This document shows positions 16,063 through 23,207 of a stretch of DNA of 38,482 nucleotides, one piece after another. Each line of letters begins with the position of its first letter. The stretch's first letter is position 1. The position numbers and the translations under genes are program-made. Origin of the DNA: an uncultured Collinsella sp. GTDB lineage: Bacteria; Actinomycetota; Coriobacteriia; Coriobacteriales; Coriobacteriaceae. The notes under the pieces are model-generated. The model saw only the letters and a list, made by a program, of their open reading frames with translations, made no database searches and was not told where the DNA came from. The DNA lies in NCBI GenBank assembly GCA_937934165.1, contig CALGZX010000087.1, positions 1 to 38,482 of the forward strand. Direction: 5' to 3'.

Positions 16063-16847
16063 TCAAGATTAAGTCTGCAACGCAAATCGAGCAGATGAAG
16101 AAGGCAGGAGCGCTATCTAAGATGGCGCTCCGCCACGTTGGAGCCATGGTGCGCCCCGGCGTTTCGACTTTTGAGCTCGATCAGCTCGCGGAGCAGATTA
16201 TCCGCATGCATGGCGGCACCCCTGCCTTTAAGGGTTACGGCGGGTTCCCGGGGACCATTTGCGCATCGATCAACGATGCCGTGGTCCACGGTATTCCCAA
16301 CCCTGACATGATCCTGCGCGATGGCGATATCATCTCCATCGATACGGGAGCCGTTGTCGACGGTTGGGTCGGCGATAACGCATGGACGTTTTTCGTCGGC
16401 ACCCCCACGCCCGAAGCCAAGGCTTTGTGTGAGGTCACGCGCGATTGCCTTAAGGCTGCCATCGAGCAGGCTGTTCCCGGTAACCATATCGGGGACGTCG
16501 GTTATGCCGTTCAGTCCCTCGCCGAGTCTCACGGTTACGGCGTGCTTCGTGATTATGTTGGCCATGGCATTGGCCGCGTGATGCACGAGGACCCCAACGT
16601 TCCTAACTATGGAAAGAAGGGGAGGGGCGTTCGCCTCCAGGCCGGCATGGTCATTGCCATCGAGCCGATGGTTACGATGGGTTCCAACCATGTAAGCACG
16701 GGCTCCGACGGTTGGATTGTTACGACCAACGACCACCTGGCCGCCGCGCACTATGAGAACACCGTCGCCATTACCAATGACGGTCCGGTGATTCTCACCA
16801 CGGATGCCCAAGGTGCTTGGTGTTCGCTCCAAGGCGGAGAAATGTAA
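16059..16847 (+). CDS. map: Methionine aminopeptidase type I
   Basis: Removes N-terminal formyl-free methionine from nascent proteins, 262 aa. The five metal ligands are visible in order: IDTGAVVDGW (Asp), VGDNAWTF (Asp), VGHGIGR (His), AIEPMV (Glu) and AHYENTVAI (Glu). There is no N-terminal zinc-finger extension, so it is type Ia. It overlaps adk by four bases. A GAWCSLQGGEM tail ends the protein. Confidence 0.97.
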   Translation: MIKIKSATQIEQMKKAGALSKMALRHVGAMVRPGVSTFELDQLAEQIIRMHGGTPAFKGYGGFPGTICASINDAVVHGIPNPDMILRDGDIISIDTGAVVDGWVGDNAWTFFVGTPTPEAKALCEVTRDCLKAAIEQAVPGNHIGDVGYAVQSLAESHGYGVLRDYVGHGIGRVMHEDPNVPNYGKKGRGVRLQAGMVIAIEPMVTMGSNHVSTGSDGWIVTTNDHLAAAHYENTVAITNDGPVILTTDAQGAWCSLQGGEM

Positions 16848-16883
16848 CAAGTTCCACTTAGTTGTGGAGCCATTACGAAGTTA

Positions 16884-16912
16884 TTACGATGCGTGCATAC
16901 GTGTTGTAGAAT
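16884..16912 (+). promoter_or_regulatory. Candidate promoter for the infA-rpmJ-alpha genes
   Basis: TTACGA (16884-16889), a 17-base spacer and TAGAAT (16907-16912) lie in the 104-bp map-infA gap. It would allow the alpha-operon part to be transcribed independently of the spc part. Confidence 0.5.
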
Positions 16913-16951
16913 ACTCAATCGCTGTCGTTTTCTAGAGAAAGATGATTGCTT

Positions 16952-17170
16952 GTGAAGAAGGAAGACGCAATTGAGCTCGAGGGTACGGTAAAGGAACCGC
17001 TGCCCAACGCTATGTTTAAGGTCGAGCTCGAGAACGGTCATTCGGTTCTGTGCAACATTTCTGGCAAGATCCGAATGAATTACATCCGTATTCTCCCCGG
17101 TGACAGGGTTGTCGTGGAGCTTTCCCCGTACGACCTGACCCGCGGCCGCATCACCTATCGCTACAAATAG
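16952..17170 (+). CDS. infA: Translation initiation factor IF-1
   Basis: S1-like OB-fold protein that binds the ribosomal A site during initiation, 72 aa. I chose the GTG at 16952 (KKEDAIELEGTV follows), which gives the standard length. An in-frame TTG at 16946 would add two residues. Conserved features are LPNAMFKVELENGH, ISGKIRMNYIRILPGD and the ending RGRITYRYK. Confidence 0.95.
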   Translation: MKKEDAIELEGTVKEPLPNAMFKVELENGHSVLCNISGKIRMNYIRILPGDRVVVELSPYDLTRGRITYRYK

Positions 17171-17194
17171 CGGCACGCATACACGCACTCCATT

Positions 17195-17228
17195 TCCGAC
17201 TGCAGGCTTAGCTCAACCTACGGTCGGA
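17195..17228 (+). other. Leader hairpin between infA and rpmJ
   Basis: TCCGACTG (17195-17202) can pair with CGGTCGGA (17221-17228) with one wobble, and flanking CAC/GTG-rich segments can extend it. It occupies the middle of the 150-bp infA-rpmJ gap, which otherwise shows no gene. Confidence 0.4.
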
Positions 17229-17320
17229 TTGTGTGTGAAGACCAGCCATAGTTTTAAACGCCTGCGGCTGGGCGAGTAGATAGTAGGGAAGTAGTTTGAG
17301 CGCTACCGAAAGGAAGAACG

Positions 17321-17434
17321 ATGAAGGTACGTCCTTCGGTCAAGAAGATGTGCGATAAGTGCAAAATCATTAGGCGCCATGGCAAGGTCCTCGTCATTTG
17401 CGAGAACCCCCGTCATAAGCAGCGTCAGGGTTAA
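17321..17434 (+). CDS. rpmJ: 50S ribosomal protein L36
   Basis: bL36, 37 aa, the smallest large-subunit protein, binding zinc. Ligands C11, C14, C27 and H32 are all present (MCDKCKII...ICENPRHKQRQG), so this is the zinc-dependent C+ form. AAAGGAAG lies eight bases before the ATG. It fits the canonical infA-rpmJ-rpsM order. Confidence 0.96.
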   Translation: MKVRPSVKKMCDKCKIIRRHGKVLVICENPRHKQRQG

Positions 17435-17448
17435 GAGAGGAGACTACG

Positions 17449-17823
17449 TTGGCCCGTATTAATGGTGTCGACCTCCCGCGTGAGAAGCGCGTTGAGATCG
17501 GTCTGACCTACATTTACGGCATCGGCCGCACCACTGCGACGAAGATTTGCGTCGAGTGCAACGTTAACGTGGATACGCGCGTTAAGGACCTCACCGAGGA
17601 TGAGGTTAACGCCATCCGCGATTATATCGATAAGAACCAGATCATGGTTGAGGGCGACCTCCGCCGTGAGCGCAACCAGAACGTCAAGCGCCTTATGGAC
17701 ATCGGCTGCAACCGCGGCCTTCGTCACCGCAAGGGCCTCCCGGTCCGCGGCCAGCGCACCCACACTAACGCTCGTACCCGCAAGGGCCCGAAGCGTCAGA
17801 TCGGTGCTAAGAAGAAGAAATAA
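17449..17823 (+). CDS. rpsM: 30S ribosomal protein S13
   Basis: uS13, 124 aa, a head protein contacting the P-site tRNA and the L5 bridge. It starts at TTG (ARINGVDLPREKR follows), ten bases after AGAGGAG. The helix-two-turn-helix region and the basic tail (RGLPVRGQRTHTNARTRKGP, then KKKK) are intact. It is the first gene of the alpha-type rpsM-rpsK-rpsD-rpoA-rplQ run. Confidence 0.97.
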   Translation: MARINGVDLPREKRVEIGLTYIYGIGRTTATKICVECNVNVDTRVKDLTEDEVNAIRDYIDKNQIMVEGDLRRERNQNVKRLMDIGCNRGLRHRKGLPVRGQRTHTNARTRKGPKRQIGAKKKK

Positions 17824-17837
17824 GGAGCGCTAGATAG

Positions 17838-18242
17838 ATGGCTACTGCTAAGAAGAACGTTCGCGCTGCCCGTCTGAAGCGCGCGGACCGTAAGAACATT
17901 TCCGTGGGCCAGGCTCACATTCGTTCTACGTTCAACAACACGATCGTTTCGATCACCGATCCCCAGGGCAACGTCATTTCCTGGAAGTCGGCTGGCCAGG
18001 TGGGCTTCAAGGGCTCCCGTAAGTCCACGCCGTTCGCTGCCCAGATGGCTGCCGAGGCTGCTGCCAAGCAGGCCATGGAGCACGGTATGAAGAAGGTTTC
18101 CGTCTTCGTCAAGGGCCCCGGCTCCGGTCGTGAGACCGCCATCCGCTCCCTCCAGGCTGCTGGCCTCGAGGTCTCGAGCATCCAGGACAAGACCCCCATT
18201 CCGCACAACGGCTGCCGCCCCAAGAAGCGTCGCCGCGTGTAA
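17838..18242 (+). CDS. rpsK: 30S ribosomal protein S11
   Basis: uS11, 134 aa, a platform protein lining the mRNA exit/E site. It contains HIRSTFNNTIVSITDPQGN, the KSTPFAAQMAAEAA helix and the universal GPGSGRETAIRSLQ, ending in NGCRPKKRRRV. It follows rpsM by 14 bases with AAGGAG in between. Confidence 0.97.
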   Translation: MATAKKNVRAARLKRADRKNISVGQAHIRSTFNNTIVSITDPQGNVISWKSAGQVGFKGSRKSTPFAAQMAAEAAAKQAMEHGMKKVSVFVKGPGSGRETAIRSLQAAGLEVSSIQDKTPIPHNGCRPKKRRRV

Positions 18243-18261
18243 CTGAAAGGATCGTATCAAT

Positions 18262-18858
18262 ATGGCAATCGACAGGACTCCTGTTCTTAAGCGCTGCCGT
18301 CAGCTCGGGATCGATCCCGCTGAGCTCGGTTACAGCAGCAAGAAGGAATCTATCCGTCAGCCCAAGCGCCGTCGCAAGGAATCTGAGTACGGCATGCAGC
18401 TGCGCGAGAAGCAGAAGGTCAAGTTCATCTATGGCGTTCTGGAGAAGCAGTTCCACGGCTACTTCAACAAGGCCCGCAAGATGAACGGCGTCACCGGTGA
18501 GAACCTCATGATCATCCTTGAGTCTCGCCTCGACAACGTCGTCTTCCGTCTTGGCTTCGCCCGCACCCGCAAAGAGGCTCGTCAGTCCGTCCGTCATGGT
18601 CACTTCACCGTGAACGGCAAGCGCGTGGACATCCCGTCCTACCGCGTCAAGGCCGGCGACGTCGTCGCTGTCGGCGAGAAGTTCCGTGACCTCCTCCCCA
18701 TCAAGGAGGCCCTGATTTCCTCCGAGCGCTTTGAGGTTCCTGGCTGGCTCGAGGTCGATATCGAGAAGCTGTCTGGTAACGTGCTCGCTCTGCCGACGCG
18801 TGAGCAGATCAGCGGTGATATCAACGAGCAGCTCATCGTCGAGCTCTACTCTAAGTAG
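18262..18858 (+). CDS. rpsD: 30S ribosomal protein S4
   Basis: uS4, 198 aa, a primary 16S rRNA binder that nucleates small-subunit assembly. The S4 RNA-binding domain spans about residues 90-150 (SRLDNVVFRLGFARTRKEAR, then HGHFTVNGKRVDIPSYRVK). The N-terminal zinc knuckle is lost: only one Cys (C12) is present, so this is the zinc-free C- form, in contrast to S14, L31 and L36 here, which keep their ligands. AAAGGA precedes the ATG. Confidence 0.97.
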   Translation: MAIDRTPVLKRCRQLGIDPAELGYSSKKESIRQPKRRRKESEYGMQLREKQKVKFIYGVLEKQFHGYFNKARKMNGVTGENLMIILESRLDNVVFRLGFARTRKEARQSVRHGHFTVNGKRVDIPSYRVKAGDVVAVGEKFRDLLPIKEALISSERFEVPGWLEVDIEKLSGNVLALPTREQISGDINEQLIVELYSK

Positions 18859-18890
18859 TCCATCCGGGCTGCTGAGGCTGGAGGTAATAC

Positions 18891-19832
18891 ATGTCAGAAT
18901 TCATTAGGCCTCAGGTTCAGGTCGAAGAGATCAACGAGACGTCTGCTCGTGTCTCCGTCGAGCCGCTCGAGCGTGGCTACGGCGATACGCTGGGTAACTC
19001 CCTTCGTCGCGTTCTTCTGTCCTCGCTCGAGGGTGCCGCCGTCGAGGCTATTCAGATCGATGGCGCGCAGCACGAGTTCATGACCATCCCTAACATGGTC
19101 GAGGATGTCACCGACATCGTCCTGAATGTCAAGGGTCTTGTCTTCAGGGCTCTCGGCACGACCGACGAGGCGACCGCCACCATTTCGGTTGACGGCCCCT
19201 GCGAGGTCACCGGTGCGGACTTCTTTATTCCGTCCGAGTTTGAGCTGGTCAACCCCGAGCAGCACATCGCTACGCTCACCGAGGGTGGCCATCTCACCAT
19301 GAGCATGCGCATCGGCTATGGCCGCGGCTATGTTTCTGGCGAGGCCAACAAACGCGACAACGATCCCATCGGTGTGATCCACGTCGACTCGCTGTACTCG
19401 CCGGTTTCCCGTTGCGCCAAGCTCGTTGAGGCTTGCCGTGTCGGTCAGCACACCGACTACGACCGCCTTGTCCTCGAGATCGAGACCAACGGCTCCATCG
19501 CCCCGCGCGACGCCGTGGTCCAGGCTGCCAATATCATTAACCAGCATATGGCTGCCTTTATGAACCTTGCCGAGACCCCCGAGGTCGAGGAGGAGGCTTC
19601 GATCTTCGCTCCCGAGGTCACCAACGACAACGCTGAGCTGGACAAGCAGATCGAGGATCTGGACCTTTCCGTCCGTTCTTACAACTGCCTTAAGCGCGCC
19701 AGCATTCACTCGGTCCGTCAGCTCGTTGAGTTCTCGGAGAACGATCTGCTCAACATCCGTAACTTCGGTGTTAAGTCGATCGAGGAAGTGAAGGACAAGC
19801 TTGAGTCCATGGGCCTGAGCCTGAAGGCTTAA
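18891..19832 (+). CDS. rpoA: RNA polymerase alpha subunit
   Basis: Core RNA polymerase subunit, 313 aa. The N-terminal dimerisation domain (about residues 10-225) has GYGDTLGNSLRRVLLSS and the beta/beta'-contacting VHVDSLYSPV region. An acidic linker (EEEASIFAPEVTNDNAELD) leads to the C-terminal domain (about 245-312) with LDLSVRSYNCLKRA and the NFGVKSIEEVK helix-hairpin-helix that binds UP elements and activators. TGGAGG precedes the ATG. Confidence 0.97.
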   Translation: MSEFIRPQVQVEEINETSARVSVEPLERGYGDTLGNSLRRVLLSSLEGAAVEAIQIDGAQHEFMTIPNMVEDVTDIVLNVKGLVFRALGTTDEATATISVDGPCEVTGADFFIPSEFELVNPEQHIATLTEGGHLTMSMRIGYGRGYVSGEANKRDNDPIGVIHVDSLYSPVSRCAKLVEACRVGQHTDYDRLVLEIETNGSIAPRDAVVQAANIINQHMAAFMNLAETPEVEEEASIFAPEVTNDNAELDKQIEDLDLSVRSYNCLKRASIHSVRQLVEFSENDLLNIRNFGVKSIEEVKDKLESMGLSLKA

Positions 19833-19862
19833 TGCTTCGCATATTTGAGGAGAAACTAGACC

Positions 19863-20330
19863 ATGCGTCATAACGTTAAGAAGGGCCTGAAGCTCGGCAC
19901 CGATGCGAGCCACACCAAGGCCATGAAGAAGAGCCTTGCTAAGGCCCTCTTCGAGAACGACCGCATCAAGACCACCGAGACCCGCGCTAAGGCGCTGCGT
20001 TCGGTCGTCGATCCGATCATCACCTGGGCCAAGAAGGGCGACCTGCACTCTCGTCGTCTGGCTATCGCCAAGCTCGGCGATAAGCAGCTCGTTGCCGAGA
20101 TCTTCGACAAGGCTGCTCAGGGCATGTGGCAGGACCGCAACGGCGGTTACACCCGCATCATGAAGCTCGGTAACCGCAAGGGCGACAACGCTCCCATCGT
20201 TATCATGGAGCTCGTCACCGAGCCTTGCACGCCTAAGGCTAAGAAGGCTGCTCCGGCCCCCAAGAAGGCCGCTGCTCCCAAGAAGGTCGAGGCTGCCGAG
20301 GAGGCTCCTGCTGAGGAGACCGCTGAGTAG
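19863..20330 (+). CDS. rplQ: 50S ribosomal protein L17 with C-terminal extension
   Basis: bL17, 155 aa, near the peptide exit tunnel. The family domain covers about residues 1-118 (MRHNVKKGLKLG, then DRIKTTETRAKALR and NRKGDNAPIVIMELV). It is followed by a ~35-residue low-complexity tail rich in Lys/Ala/Pro that turns acidic (EEAPAEETAE). The tail is longer than in E. coli L17 (127 aa) and parallels the L31 tail in this window. A strong terminator follows. Confidence 0.96.
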   Translation: MRHNVKKGLKLGTDASHTKAMKKSLAKALFENDRIKTTETRAKALRSVVDPIITWAKKGDLHSRRLAIAKLGDKQLVAEIFDKAAQGMWQDRNGGYTRIMKLGNRKGDNAPIVIMELVTEPCTPKAKKAAPAPKKAAAPKKVEAAEEAPAEETAE

Positions 20331-20356
20331 ACAATCCGTCTGCATAGGCTATATTC

Positions 20357-20387
20357 GAGGGGTACGTTCGCGTACCCCTCTTTTTTT
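20357..20387 (+). terminator. Intrinsic terminator after rplQ
   Basis: A perfect 10-bp stem (20357-20366 with 20371-20380) capped by TTCG and followed by seven T residues (20381-20387). It closes the ribosomal cluster. Confidence 0.95.
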
Positions 20388-20422
20388 GTCGCGATACCGT
20401 TGCTTGTTTGTTGGGAGCGCCC

Positions 20423-21247
20423 ATGACTGCGCCGTCTGATTTCAATTCGATTTCCGAGCTTGACGCCACGCTCGTATTTCGCGTGGCCTATGATGGCTCG
20501 TCGTATAGCGGATTTGCCGAGCAGCCGGGACAGACGACGGTTGCGGGTGAGCTACGTCGAGCTATTGAGACGCTCCTGCGCCGTCCGATCGACCTGACGT
20601 GTGCGGGACGTACCGATGCCGGCGTGCATGCGGTGGCACAGTTTATCAGCGTGCCCGTAACGGACGCTGAGTTGGCTTTGACGCGCCGTAGGTGGCTGAG
20701 GGCTATGGATGCCCTCCTGCCCAAAGATATCGCCATAAACGAGGTCTACAAGGCCCGTAAGGGCTTTTCTGCACGCTTTGACGCGCGTTCCCGTACGTAT
20801 ACGTACCGTATTGCCGATCGCGATGCGCGCCCCGTGCTGTCCCGTGGTGCCGTGTGGTGGCATCGCTATCCCTTGGACGTCGAGGCCATGTCTGCGGCCT
20901 GTCCCGCGCTTTTGGGTGAGCAGGACTTTAAGAGCTTTTGCAAGGTCGCCTCTGCCGTGGGCAAGCCTACGCACCGCTGCGTGATGCGGGCCGAGTTTGG
21001 CCATGAGGTTGCGTTTGGCGAGGACATCCTGACGTTTACCATCGAGGGCAATGCGTTTCTGCATTCGATGGTCCGCACGATCGTGGGCACGCTTGTCGAG
21101 ATTGGCATGCATCGCCGTGAACCCGAGTGGATGCGCGAGGTCATCGATGCTTGCGACCGTACCGCTGCGGGCCCCACGGCTCCTGCCTGCGGCCTTACGT
21201 TTATGGGCGTGGATTACGATCCCGCCGAGCTTGTCGTGCTCGACTAG
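20423..21247 (+). CDS. truA: tRNA pseudouridine(38-40) synthase
   Basis: TruA modifies uridines 38-40 of the tRNA anticodon arm, 274 aa, cytosolic. The catalytic aspartate lies in CAGRTDAGVHA (about residue 60), and the family motifs FSARFDARSRTYTYRI, GEQDFKSF and GNAFLHSMVRTIVGTLVEIG are present. The ATG at 20423 follows TTGGGAG; in-frame TTG codons at 20408/20411 are less likely starts. truA after rplQ is a common arrangement, though the terminator at 20357-20387 separates them, so truA needs its own promoter, which I could not place. Confidence 0.95.
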   Translation: MTAPSDFNSISELDATLVFRVAYDGSSYSGFAEQPGQTTVAGELRRAIETLLRRPIDLTCAGRTDAGVHAVAQFISVPVTDAELALTRRRWLRAMDALLPKDIAINEVYKARKGFSARFDARSRTYTYRIADRDARPVLSRGAVWWHRYPLDVEAMSAACPALLGEQDFKSFCKVASAVGKPTHRCVMRAEFGHEVAFGEDILTFTIEGNAFLHSMVRTIVGTLVEIGMHRREPEWMREVIDACDRTAAGPTAPACGLTFMGVDYDPAELVVLD

Positions 21248-21408
21248 GGGAGGGCTCGGCGCGTCGTGCGTCGGCACCTGTCATCTGTGGGCTGCGCGTG
21301 TGCAACATCTGTTCTTGGCGTGCAATACAACCGGTGTCTCATTGCTTTTATTGCCGGGGTGTACCATGAACGACAGTTTGATTCACTGCTGTCGAGAGGA
21401 CGGATAAC

Positions 21409-22449
21409 TTGGTTCGACGTGGCTCGCATCCGCGACTTTCGGTGATCCTTGTGGTAGAAGGTTCGCCCAGCTATGCGATGCGTGCGCTCGAGAGTATCCA
21501 GAACCAAGACCTCTACGATTTGCAGATTGTCGTTGTCTGCCGCGATGCTGCGCCCGGTGTGCGCCATTCGCTTCAAGTTGCTGCCGACAGGGACATCCAT
21601 ATTGATTTGATTGACGTCGAGGACGCGAAGCGCGGCGCTTGTCTTCGTGCCGGTTTTGCTGCCTCGCGCGGCTCTCAAATCATCGCCATGAACGCCGATG
21701 AGTGGTTTGCTCCGCAGTCTCTTTCCAAGATGGTCGATATCGCGTGCGATACTACGGCAGACATAGTGCTCCCCACGGTGTCGCTCGACCGCTATGATGC
21801 ACATCGAGAGCGCCATTCGCGCGTCTTGGATGCTGCTCATATTTCCATTGATAGCAAATCTTCGATGGTGACCGGGCTGTCCCAGTTGATTTTAGGCGGC
21901 CTAGTCGTTCAGACCTCTGGCGTGATGTATAGCCGTCCGCTGTTTGAGGCATGCCTTTTGTACGACAAGGCGTTTCGCACAGTTGGGTTTATGGCGTGCT
22001 CGCTCTCGCGGGCGCAGCGCGTCTCCGGATGCGGCGACGCTTGTTTCCACGCGGCGGCACCTAAGCTTACAGATGCCTTTGATCCCACCATGTATGCCAA
22101 GGTATCCGATGACACCCGGGCGCTCGACGAGCTTACGGACTCACTCTCGGAAGCAGATAGCGGAGGTCGTCTCAAGCTGGCAACCCAAAAGTTCTACTTT
22201 GCCGGACTGGTCGCCTGCATCGAGAATTTGTGTCTGAGCCCGCATGGGGTGTCGTCAATCGAGCGTTCCGCCCGTATGCGTGATATGCTCGAGGCGCCTC
22301 GAACCCGTCAGATGGTCGCCGCGCTCAAGGATAACCATCGGGGGCTCGGTCTGTTGTTTGGGCCGATCGCCAGCGCCAAGCCCGCGCGCTGCGTGATGTG
22401 TACGCATCTGGCAGCTTTTCTTAACCGGACGGGCGCAAAAACCGCCTAA
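21409..22449 (+). CDS. GT-A fold family 2-like glycosyltransferase, acceptor unknown
   Basis: Probable glycosyltransferase of 346 aa. The N-terminal half has the GT2 nucleotide-sugar fold: LSVILVVEGSPSYAMRALESI (residues 10-30), LQIVVVCRD (38-46), then GACLRAGFAASRG and a MNADEW motif (94-99) in the place of the DxD metal site. The C-terminal half is not recognisable and has five to six scattered Cys. No membrane span or signal peptide is seen, so it is probably cytosolic. It starts at TTG after GAGAGGACGG. It stands alone between truA and argR without pathway neighbours, so the substrate cannot be guessed. Confidence 0.65.
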   Translation: MVRRGSHPRLSVILVVEGSPSYAMRALESIQNQDLYDLQIVVVCRDAAPGVRHSLQVAADRDIHIDLIDVEDAKRGACLRAGFAASRGSQIIAMNADEWFAPQSLSKMVDIACDTTADIVLPTVSLDRYDAHRERHSRVLDAAHISIDSKSSMVTGLSQLILGGLVVQTSGVMYSRPLFEACLLYDKAFRTVGFMACSLSRAQRVSGCGDACFHAAAPKLTDAFDPTMYAKVSDDTRALDELTDSLSEADSGGRLKLATQKFYFAGLVACIENLCLSPHGVSSIERSARMRDMLEAPRTRQMVAALKDNHRGLGLLFGPIASAKPARCVMCTHLAAFLNRTGAKTA

Positions 22450-22455
22450 ACGGCT

Positions 22456-22493
22456 CATTTCGAAACAAATTTGCATAGAATTGTTTCGAAATG
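22456..22493. promoter_or_regulatory. 13-bp inverted repeat upstream of argR
   Basis: CATTTCGAAACAA (22456-22468) is repeated inverted at 22481-22493 around a 12-base AT-rich centre. No T-run follows, so it looks more like an operator than a terminator. A smaller CAATCA/TGATTG dyad (22535-22547) lies close to argR. Either could be an autoregulatory site. Confidence 0.5.
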
Positions 22494-22581
22494 CGTTCTT
22501 ATACACAAAAGCCTTCAAATAGCGTTAAACTATTCAATCACTGATTGATTGTCTCCGCCATCTTTTGGAGAGAGGGTTTGT

Positions 22582-23019
22582 ATGGCTAAAAAACGCAATG
22601 GGCGCCAGGATGCCATTAGAGATATTGTGCGCAATAAGGACGTCCGCACGCAGCGCGTGCTGGTCGATGAGCTCCGCGCTATGGGCTTTGATTGCACGCA
22701 GGCGACTGTCTCTCGCGATATTGCCGATATGGGGCTGCGTAAGCTCCCTGAGGGCATCTATGTTCTGGCAGAGGACCTGCACCTGCAGCGTATGGTTTCC
22801 GAGCTCGTAACGGGCGTTCTGCGCACCGATAATCTGGTTATGATCAAGGCTCAGCCTGGCACGGCTTCCGGCATCGCCGCCGCCGTTGATGCGGCAGAGC
22901 TGCCCGATGTGCTTGGCTCGCTTGCCGGCAACGATACGATTTTGGTTATTGCCCAGACGGCCGAGGACGGCGAGCGTCTTGAGGCGCTGATCAATAAGCT
23001 GAGCAATTCTCGCAAGTAG
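22582..23019 (+). CDS. argR: Arginine repressor ArgR
   Basis: Hexameric arginine-responsive regulator of arginine synthesis and catabolism, 145 aa. The N-terminal winged helix (residues 1-70) contains QRVLVDELRAMGFDCTQATVSRDIADMGLRKLP. The C-terminal arginine-binding/oligomerisation domain has PGTASGIAAAVD and LAGNDTILVIA, including the conserved GTAS and Asp of GNDTIL. The ATG at 22582 follows GGAGAGAGGG; the upstream in-frame ATG at 22549 lacks one. It is monocistronic, closed by a terminator at 23070. No arginine biosynthesis gene is in the window. Confidence 0.95.
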   Translation: MAKKRNGRQDAIRDIVRNKDVRTQRVLVDELRAMGFDCTQATVSRDIADMGLRKLPEGIYVLAEDLHLQRMVSELVTGVLRTDNLVMIKAQPGTASGIAAAVDAAELPDVLGSLAGNDTILVIAQTAEDGERLEALINKLSNSRK

Positions 23020-23069
23020 GCGTGCGGGTCGTGCGCTCGGCACTGTGTGCGTGACATAGTGGCTTGTAA

Positions 23070-23103
23070 GGGGTATCGACGTTGGTCGGTACCCCCTTTT
23101 TTT
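23070..23103 (+). terminator. Intrinsic terminator after argR
   Basis: An 11-bp stem with one wobble (23070-23080 with 23085-23095) is followed by CTTTTTTT up to 23103. Confidence 0.9.
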
Positions 23104-23148
23104 GTTTGCCGGTATAAAGACCGCCCACCAGGTCGCTTTAAACTAAAA

Positions 23149-23183
23149 GGCCCCCGAGCAGTTTAATAAGCTGCTCGGGGGCC
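23149..23183 (-). terminator. Intrinsic terminator of the class A PBP gene
   Basis: A perfect 13-bp GC-rich stem (23149-23161 with 23171-23183). On the minus strand it is followed by TTTTAGTTT, so it ends the penicillin-binding protein transcript. It lies 25 bp past that gene's stop codon. Confidence 0.88.
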
Positions 23184-23207
23184 TTGTTGCTTATGGCCGG
23201 ATGATTT

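Noticed and set aside
14134..20345. Long minus-strand frames over secY (461 codons) and rpoA-rplQ (483 codons)
   Set aside because: Antisense shadows of conserved r-protein, secY and rpoA genes. Similar shadows lie opposite tyrS and secA.
23149..23183. Possible site-specific recombination site because of the strong palindrome
   Set aside because: Its position just after a stop codon and the T-run on the minus strand make an ordinary terminator the better explanation.
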